64,000 bases of DNA, from assembly GCF_016909575.1 (NCBI RefSeq), contig NZ_JAFBGA010000002.1, positions 1-64,000 on the forward strand. Direction: 5' to 3'. The position numbers and the translations under genes are program-made. Positions 59,019 through 64,000 of this stretch are shown here, piece after piece; positions within the stretch are counted from its first letter, which is position 1; every line of letters starts with the position of its first letter. The stretch is from Streptomyces sp. HB132 (GTDB taxonomy: Bacteria; Actinomycetota; Actinomycetes; Streptomycetales; Streptomycetaceae). Below the pieces are notes generated by a model that worked only from the letters and a program-made list of their open reading frames with translations, had not been told where the DNA came from and did no database searches.

Positions 59019-60092
59019 TCAGCTCTGCCGAATCACCAGTCTGCCACCCTGCCGCCGCACCTCGACGCGGCCGGGCAGGTTGATGGCGCCCTGGCCCCGC
59101 CAGCCGGTGATGAGCCGGTCCACTTCCTCGATGTGACGGGCGAACAGCGAACCCGCGGGGGAGCCGGTGTCGATCACGGCCCGGCGCAGCACCCGGCGCC
59201 GCACCGCCGGCGGCAGCACGGAGAGTTTCGCGCACTCCAGCCGTCCGTCGTCGTCGCGGACCGAGCGTGCGGCCTCGGCGGCCCAGGTGTCCAGGGCGTC
59301 GGCATCGTCGCGGGAGAGCTGCGCCGTACGGGCGAGCGCCTCCACGACACCTTTGCCGAGCGCCTTCTCCAGGGCGGGCAGACCCTCGTGGCGAAGCCGG
59401 GAACGGGTGTAGGCGGGATCGATGTTGTGGGGGTCGTCCCAGACGGGGATCGACTGGACCAGGCAGGCCTTGCGTGCGGTCTGCCGGTCGAGCTGGAGGA
59501 ACGGCCGACGGTAGCGGCCGGCGGGACCGGACGCCGCGGCCATCCCGGAGAGCGAGCGGATACCCGAACCCCTGGCGAGACCTAGCAGGACGGTCTCCGC
59601 CTGGTCGTCGCGGGTGTGGCCGAGGAGGACGGCGGCGGCACCGAGCCGCTCCGCCGCGGCGTCCAGGGCCGCGTAGCGCGCGTCCCGGGCGGCGGCCTCG
59701 GGCCCGCCGTCGCGGCCGACCCGCACGGCGACGGCCTCGACCGGGTCGAGCCGCATCTCGACCAGGCGGGCGACGACCTCGTCGGCGCGGAGTCCGGAGC
59801 CCGGCTGGAGATTGTGGTCGACGGTGATGCCCCCGGCGCGGACGGGGAGCTTGCGCGACTCGAAGGCGAGGGCGGAGGCGAGAGCCATGGAGTCGGCGCC
59901 CCCGGAGCACGCGACGAGCACCAGCGGGGTGTCGGGCCGCTCGGGAAGCACGGAACGCCGCCCGCCCGCCCCCGCTTCGGCGAACTCGGCGTGCTCGGCC
60001 TGTTCGGTGTGACGGTTGTGTTCGGTGACGACGTCGTGGAGTACGCGGCGGACCGCCAGGCGTATCGCCGCGACCGCAGGATGGGGACCCAT
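59019..60092 (-). CDS. tilS: tRNA(Ile)-lysidine synthase
   Basis: TilS modifies C34 of tRNA-Ile2 so that it reads AUA. The 357-residue protein has the PP-loop [44 protein letters not shown] and the [15 protein letters not shown] helix. It has the short actinobacterial form without the full C-terminal domains. Confidence 0.94.
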   Translation of the reverse strand: MGPHPAVAAIRLAVRRVLHDVVTEHNRHTEQAEHAEFAEAGAGGRRSVLPERPDTPLVLVACSGGADSMALASALAFESRKLPVRAGGITVDHNLQPGSGLRADEVVARLVEMRLDPVEAVAVRVGRDGGPEAAARDARYAALDAAAERLGAAAVLLGHTRDDQAETVLLGLARGSGIRSLSGMAAASGPAGRYRRPFLQLDRQTARKACLVQSIPVWDDPHNIDPAYTRSRLRHEGLPALEKALGKGVVEALARTAQLSRDDADALDTWAAEAARSVRDDDGRLECAKLSVLPPAVRRRVLRRAVIDTGSPAGSLFARHIEEVDRLITGWRGQGAINLPGRVEVRRQGGRLVIRQS

Positions 60093-60282
60093 GTCCGGTG
60101 CCCTTCGGGTGAAGTTTTGGGGGTGCCTCGGAGCGCGCGGGACGAAGCCCCGTCACTCAGAGTGCGTCGATGGTGACAGAGACAAGCTGTCCATCGAGCA
60201 TTGCACGCCTTCCCATGCCCCTACGGTCCCTCGGATGGGTGATTGGAGGGGCAATCCCGTGCCGCCGGACCGGCCAAGATCG

Positions 60283-61425
60283 CTAATCTGCCTTACGGTG
60301 CACCCGCGCCACCCAGTCCGTCGGCGCGGCGATCTCGGCCTTGGTCGGGAGGGTGTTGGGAGAGGTCCACACCCGGTTGAAGCCGTCCATGCCGACCTCG
60401 TCCACCACGGCCCGGACGAACTTCTCGCCGTCGCGGTACTGCCGCAGCTTGGCGTCGAGCCCCAGCAGCTTGCGCAGTGCCAGGTCCAGCCTGCTCGCGC
60501 CGCGCGCCCTGCGCCGCTGGAACTTCTCCCGGATCTCGGCGACGGAGGTCACCACATCGGGGCCCACCCCGTCCATCACGAAGTCCGCGTGACCTTCGAG
60601 CAGCGACATCACGGCGGTGAGGCGGCCCAGGATCTCGCGCTGGGAGGGCGTCTGGACGATCTCGACGAGGCTGCGCCCGCCGTCGTCGCCCTCCTCCCCG
60701 CGTTCACCGTCGGGCCGACTGCCCCCCGAGAAGGCCTGCGCGGCCTCGCGAAGGCGTTCGAGCACCGTCATCGGGTCGACGTCGGTCTCTTCGAGGAACG
60801 ACTGGATTTCGCCCTGCAGATGGTCGCGGAGCCAGGGAACCCCGGTGAACTGGGTGCGGTGCGTCTCCTCGTGGAGGGCCACCCACAGCCTGAAGTCGTG
60901 CGGGTCGACCTCGAGTTCGCGCTCGACGTGAACGATGTTGGGGGCGACCAGCAGCAGCCTGCCGCCCCCCTTCGACGAGGCGGGCAGCTCCCGGGTGGCG
61001 GGGGCGAAGGTCTCGTACTGCCCGAGGACCCGGGAGGCCAGGAAGGACAGCAGCATGCCCAGTTCGACACCGGTCACCTTGCCCCCGACCGCGCCGAGCA
61101 CTGCGTTGCCCGGGCCGCCACCCCGCCGGTCCTGCATCTTCCCGAGCAGCGGACCCAGCAGCTCACGGAAGCCCGCGACGTTGGCCCTGATCCAGCCGGC
61201 CCGGTCGACGACCAGGACAGGGGTGTCCTCCGGTTCGTGCCCGTCCGGGATCATCCGGGTGAACGAACGGACGTGCTCCTCGGAGGCCTTGGCATGCCTG
61301 CGGAGCTCCGCGACGACGGCGCGGGCCTCCTCACGGCTGATCTCGGGACCCGGCCGCACGAACCGGGTCGCAGTCGCGACCGCGAGATTCCAGTCGACCA
61401 TCTCGGCACCACCGATGCTCGTCAT
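60283..61425 (-). CDS. Putative zinc metalloprotease (DUF2342)
   Basis: The 380-residue protein has HEETH (HExxH, zinc) in LWVALHEETHRTQF, an EGHAD motif further on as a likely third ligand, and NIVHVERELEVDP. It belongs to the actinobacterial DUF2342 family, sometimes called F420 biosynthesis-associated. It lies 49 bp after the carboxypeptidase gene, so envelope processing is possible, but the substrate is unknown. Confidence 0.86.
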   Translation of the reverse strand: MTSIGGAEMVDWNLAVATATRFVRPGPEISREEARAVVAELRRHAKASEEHVRSFTRMIPDGHEPEDTPVLVVDRAGWIRANVAGFRELLGPLLGKMQDRRGGGPGNAVLGAVGGKVTGVELGMLLSFLASRVLGQYETFAPATRELPASSKGGGRLLLVAPNIVHVERELEVDPHDFRLWVALHEETHRTQFTGVPWLRDHLQGEIQSFLEETDVDPMTVLERLREAAQAFSGGSRPDGERGEEGDDGGRSLVEIVQTPSQREILGRLTAVMSLLEGHADFVMDGVGPDVVTSVAEIREKFQRRRARGASRLDLALRKLLGLDAKLRQYRDGEKFVRAVVDEVGMDGFNRVWTSPNTLPTKAEIAAPTDWVARVHRKAD

Positions 61426-61473
61426 GCGTCAACCGTACGTGAGGTGGTCGCTCCGTGGTGGGGTGTCAGCCGC

Positions 61474-62973
61474 TCACCTGGTGCCTTCGGCGAGAACGGT
61501 GGCCAGGGCGTCGAGCGAGGCCTCCGCCTCGCCCGGCGACGTGCTGCCCGAGGCCAGGAAGGCGAAGGCGAGCAGTCGGCCCTGTGCGTCGACCGCGGTT
61601 CCGGCGAGGCTGTTCACCCCCGTGAGGGTGCCCGTCTTGGCCCTGATCAGGCCGGTCGCCGGGGAGGTCGCCGCGTAGCGGTCGCCGAGCGTGCCGCTGA
61701 ACCCGGCGACGGGAAGGCCGGTGAGGACCGGGCGGAGCTCGGGGTGGTCCGGGTCGGCGGCGAGCGCGAGCAGCTCGGCCAGGAGGCCCGCCGTCACCTT
61801 GTCCGCGCGGTCGAGACCGCTGCCGTCCGCGAGCTGCGCGCCGGTCAGCGGCAGGCCGAGCGCCTTCAGCCGGGCGGTGACGGCGCGGCGGCTCCCGGCG
61901 AAGGAGGCGGGCTCCCCGGCCTTCAGCGCGGTCTGCCGGGCCAGAGCTTCGGCGATGTCGTTGTCACTGTTGGTCAGGGCCCGTTCGACCAGCGCGGAGA
62001 GCGGCTCGGACAGATGCTTGGCCACCGTCCGGGCCCCGTCGGGAGCGCGCCCGGACGAGGGGGCGGGCCGGGTGTCGACGCCGGCTTCGCCGAGGAGGCC
62101 GGCGAAAAGGCGCGCGGCGTCGCCCGCGGGGTCGTCGGTACGGGCGGCCGGCCCTCGGTCGCTCTTGTCGAGACGGCCCTCGTCGACCATGAGCGCGCTG
62201 ACGGGCGCGATGTTCTCGTTGGGGCCGATGGGGTGGAGGGCCGGACCGGAGTAGCGCGAGGTGTCGTACGTCAGACGCACGGCCCCGGTGCCGCCGTCGC
62301 CGTCACGCAGGGAGCGCGCCGCGCCGGTGGCAAGGGAGCGCAGGGCCTTCTCGTCGAGGGTGGGGTCGCCGCCGCCGACGAGTGTGAGCGTCCGGGAGTC
62401 CGGGGAGAGCGTGACCTTCGTGGCGATGCGGTGGCCGGGGCCGAGAGCTGAGAGCGCGGCGGCGGTCGTGGCGATCTTCACGGTGGACGCGGGGGTCATG
62501 GGGGTCGTCGCCCCACGCGCGTACAGCTGCTTTCCGGTGGCGGCGTCGACGACCACTGCGGTGCGTACGGAACCGAGGGCGGGCGCGTCCAGCAGGGGCT
62601 CGATGGCGGTCTCCAGAGCGCTCGCTCCCGCCGGGGCCGTGAGGCCGACCGTGGCGCCGAGGGCGCTCAGGACGGAGGGTGCGCTGGGAGCGGGCGCGGG
62701 CCCGCCGGGCACCGTCCCTTCGTGATGTGCGCCACCTGCACGCTGCTGGACGGTCGCCCGGACCCGCTCGGCCTTACGCTGACCGGAGTCCCAGGGACCG
62801 GCGGCCAGGACGGCACCGACGGCGACGACCAGGCCGAGCACCGCGGAGCCTGCGACGAGCCTGAGGTCGTCCGGACCGCTCCCGCGCTTCAGGTACTTCG
62901 GGGCGTTCCACCTGCCCCACCCGTCCCACCTGCTCAACGGTTCGTCCGTCGGTCTCTTCACCGGCTCGGCCAC
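61474..62973 (-). CDS. D-alanyl-D-alanine carboxypeptidase/endopeptidase (PBP4, S13)
   Basis: This class C penicillin-binding protein trims peptidoglycan peptides. The 499-residue protein has a Trp-rich N-terminus, one membrane segment (about 40-60) and the active-site motifs STVK (PASTVKI), SDN (TNSDNDIAEAL) and KTG (RAKTGTLTGV). The GTG at 62973 is the start. It diverges from ppa. Confidence 0.94.
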   Translation of the reverse strand: MAEPVKRPTDEPLSRWDGWGRWNAPKYLKRGSGPDDLRLVAGSAVLGLVVAVGAVLAAGPWDSGQRKAERVRATVQQRAGGAHHEGTVPGGPAPAPSAPSVLSALGATVGLTAPAGASALETAIEPLLDAPALGSVRTAVVVDAATGKQLYARGATTPMTPASTVKIATTAAALSALGPGHRIATKVTLSPDSRTLTLVGGGDPTLDEKALRSLATGAARSLRDGDGGTGAVRLTYDTSRYSGPALHPIGPNENIAPVSALMVDEGRLDKSDRGPAARTDDPAGDAARLFAGLLGEAGVDTRPAPSSGRAPDGARTVAKHLSEPLSALVERALTNSDNDIAEALARQTALKAGEPASFAGSRRAVTARLKALGLPLTGAQLADGSGLDRADKVTAGLLAELLALAADPDHPELRPVLTGLPVAGFSGTLGDRYAATSPATGLIRAKTGTLTGVNSLAGTAVDAQGRLLAFAFLASGSTSPGEAEASLDALATVLAEGTR

Positions 62974-63059
62974 CGTTGATCAGCCCCTTTCGCGAGCACT
63001 CATCTGCGTGAGGGACACTTAACCACCAGTCGTATGTGTTGATCATGGAGGAGCCACCC

Positions 63060-63554
63060 GTGGAGTTCGACGTCACCATCGAGATCCCGAAGGGTTCGCG
63101 GAACAAGTACGAGGTGGACCACGAGACCGGTCGGATCCGCCTGGACCGTCGACTCTTCACCTCGACCAGCTACCCGGCCGACTACGGCTTCGTCGAGAAC
63201 ACCCTCGGCGAGGACGGCGACCCGCTGGACGCGCTGGTCATCCTGGACGAGCCGACCTTCCCCGGCTGCCTCATCAAGTGCCGCGCCATCGGCATGTTCC
63301 GGATGACCGACGAGGCCGGCGGCGACGACAAGCTGCTGTGCGTCCCGGCGTCCGACCCCCGGGTGGAGCACCTGCGCGACATCCACCACGTGTCGGAGTT
63401 CGACCGCCTGGAGATCCAGCACTTCTTCGAGGTCTACAAGGACCTGGAGCCCGGCAAGTCCGTCGAGGGCGCAGACTGGGTCGGCCGCGCCGAGGCCGAA
63501 GCCGAGATCGAGGCCTCCTACAAGCGCCTCGAGGCGCAGGGCGGCGCGCACTGA
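63060..63554 (+). CDS. ppa: Inorganic diphosphatase
   Basis: Ppa splits pyrophosphate and so pulls biosynthetic reactions forward. The 164-residue protein is a type I enzyme with [42 protein letters not shown] (metal aspartates) and [13 protein letters not shown]. The GTG at 63060 follows GGAGG; TATGTG at 63032 is a -10 candidate. Confidence 0.95.
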   Translation: MEFDVTIEIPKGSRNKYEVDHETGRIRLDRRLFTSTSYPADYGFVENTLGEDGDPLDALVILDEPTFPGCLIKCRAIGMFRMTDEAGGDDKLLCVPASDPRVEHLRDIHHVSEFDRLEIQHFFEVYKDLEPGKSVEGADWVGRAEAEAEIEASYKRLEAQGGAH

Positions 63555-63635
63555 CGTACCCCTTCCGGCTTCCGCTTACGGGCGGGACGGCGCGGGCAAC
63601 GGCACTTGGGGCCCACTGGCCCGGCTGACCGTACG

Positions 63636-63675
63636 ACAACGGGCGGCGCACCTTGACCGGTGCGCCGCCCGTTGT
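63636..63675 (+). terminator. ppa terminator
   Basis: A perfect 17-bp stem (63636-63652 with 63659-63675, ACAACGGGCGGCGCACC in the left arm) with a 6-nt loop lies 82 nt after the ppa stop. Confidence 0.8.
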
Positions 63676-63751
63676 GTGTGGCCGCCCATGTCCGTGCCCA
63701 TACTGGGCAGAAGCGCTCCCGGAACGAGCGGTCGAGGAGGAACGAGGTCGA

Positions 63752-64000
63752 GTGGTGGCGGAACAGGGCGGTCCGGAGGACCAGAAGCCCCAGTCCGACG
63801 AGGCACACAGCGCCTTCGTCCCGCCCGTAGGTGTCGAGCAGCCCGCGGGCCCGCCCGAGGACGAGCATCCGACGTCGGAGTTCGCTCTCCCGCCCGGTCT
63901 GCACACCGATCCGTCGGCGCCGTCCGGCCCGGGCCAGGGTTCCGCTTCCGGTCCGGGGAGCGGTTTGGGATCCGACACGCTCACCTCCGCGTTCGTTCCG
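63752..64000 (+). CDS. Start of a probable threonine/serine exporter (ThrE family), cut by the window edge
   Basis: Only 83 codons are present. The GTG pair at 63752-63757 is preceded by GAGGAGG. The visible part is a disordered, Pro/Ser/Gly/Asp-rich tail (EQGGPEDQKPQSDEAHSAF, TSEFALPPGL). I recognise this as the N-terminal extension of the ThrE-like membrane protein that follows ppa in Streptomyces, but the membrane domain is outside the window, so the name rests on memory and position. Confidence 0.55.
   Translation, partial: MVAEQGGPEDQKPQSDEAHSAFVPPVGVEQPAGPPEDEHPTSEFALPPGLHTDPSAPSGPGQGSASGPGSGLGSDTLTSAFVP

Overview
The window is about 72% GC, with dense genes, strong G/C preference at third codon positions and frequent GTG starts. 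It carries sigE-cseABC, lsr2, disA-radA and a ClgR-type box upstream of clpC. All of this points to the core chromosome of a Streptomyces species, and from memory the gene order matches the S. coelicolor sigE-cse neighbourhood (SCO3356-3359). No prophage, transposase, CRISPR array or tRNA was seen.

Layout. 1-437: the promoter array and leader start of an rRNA operon that runs leftward out of the window. 0.5-5 kb: proC, an ABC-2 exporter pair with a palindrome over its start codon, a methyltransferase and small membrane/SH3-like proteins. 5-13 kb: a Ser/Thr kinase with a PQQ-type beta-propeller, ilvD, a separate PQQ-repeat lipoprotein, a TetR regulator coupled to a TIM-barrel isomerase, and an exopolyphosphatase-family protein divergent from a Cys-rich protein. 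14-20.6 kb: a membrane protein joining a sigma-like region, a zinc finger and a BACON domain, then radA, disA (c-di-AMP synthase) and a mutY-type glycosylase. 20.7-24.1 kb: the cell-envelope stress operon sigE-cseA-cseB-cseC. 24.1-27.2 kb: an MFS efflux pump and divergent TetR sharing mirrored operators, and an M23 peptidase. 27.2-29.4 kb: a gene-poor pocket with a structured inverted repeat, two tiny exported proteins and tandem repeats. 29.4-35.4 kb: clpC, lsr2, argA, a BlaI-type regulator and small genes.

35.5-41.1 kb is one overlapping leftward operon for NAD and CoA precursors (DUF2520 gene, panC, nadB, nadC, coaX). 41.3-48.1 kb holds a threonine aldolase-like enzyme, a NarL-type two-component system, a MidA/NDUFAF7-type methyltransferase overlapping an orphan nuoD, and a coiled-coil membrane protein. 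48.2-52 kb is an osmoprotectant ABC transporter. 52-55.9 kb is folate synthesis (folP, folB, folK, folE). 56.1-63 kb runs leftward through a PBP4-type carboxypeptidase, a DUF2342 metalloprotease, tilS, hpt and ftsH. 63-64 kb has ppa and the start of a probable ThrE-type exporter.

The most interesting points are the MidA-type methyltransferase/NuoD2 pair, in which the target arginine is kept but the quinone-site tyrosine is tryptophan; the sigma-like/zinc-finger/BACON membrane protein; the mirrored TetR operators; and the recurring leaderless starts with a -10 hexamer exactly 6 nt before the start codon. All functional calls are by eye from motifs; no search was run.
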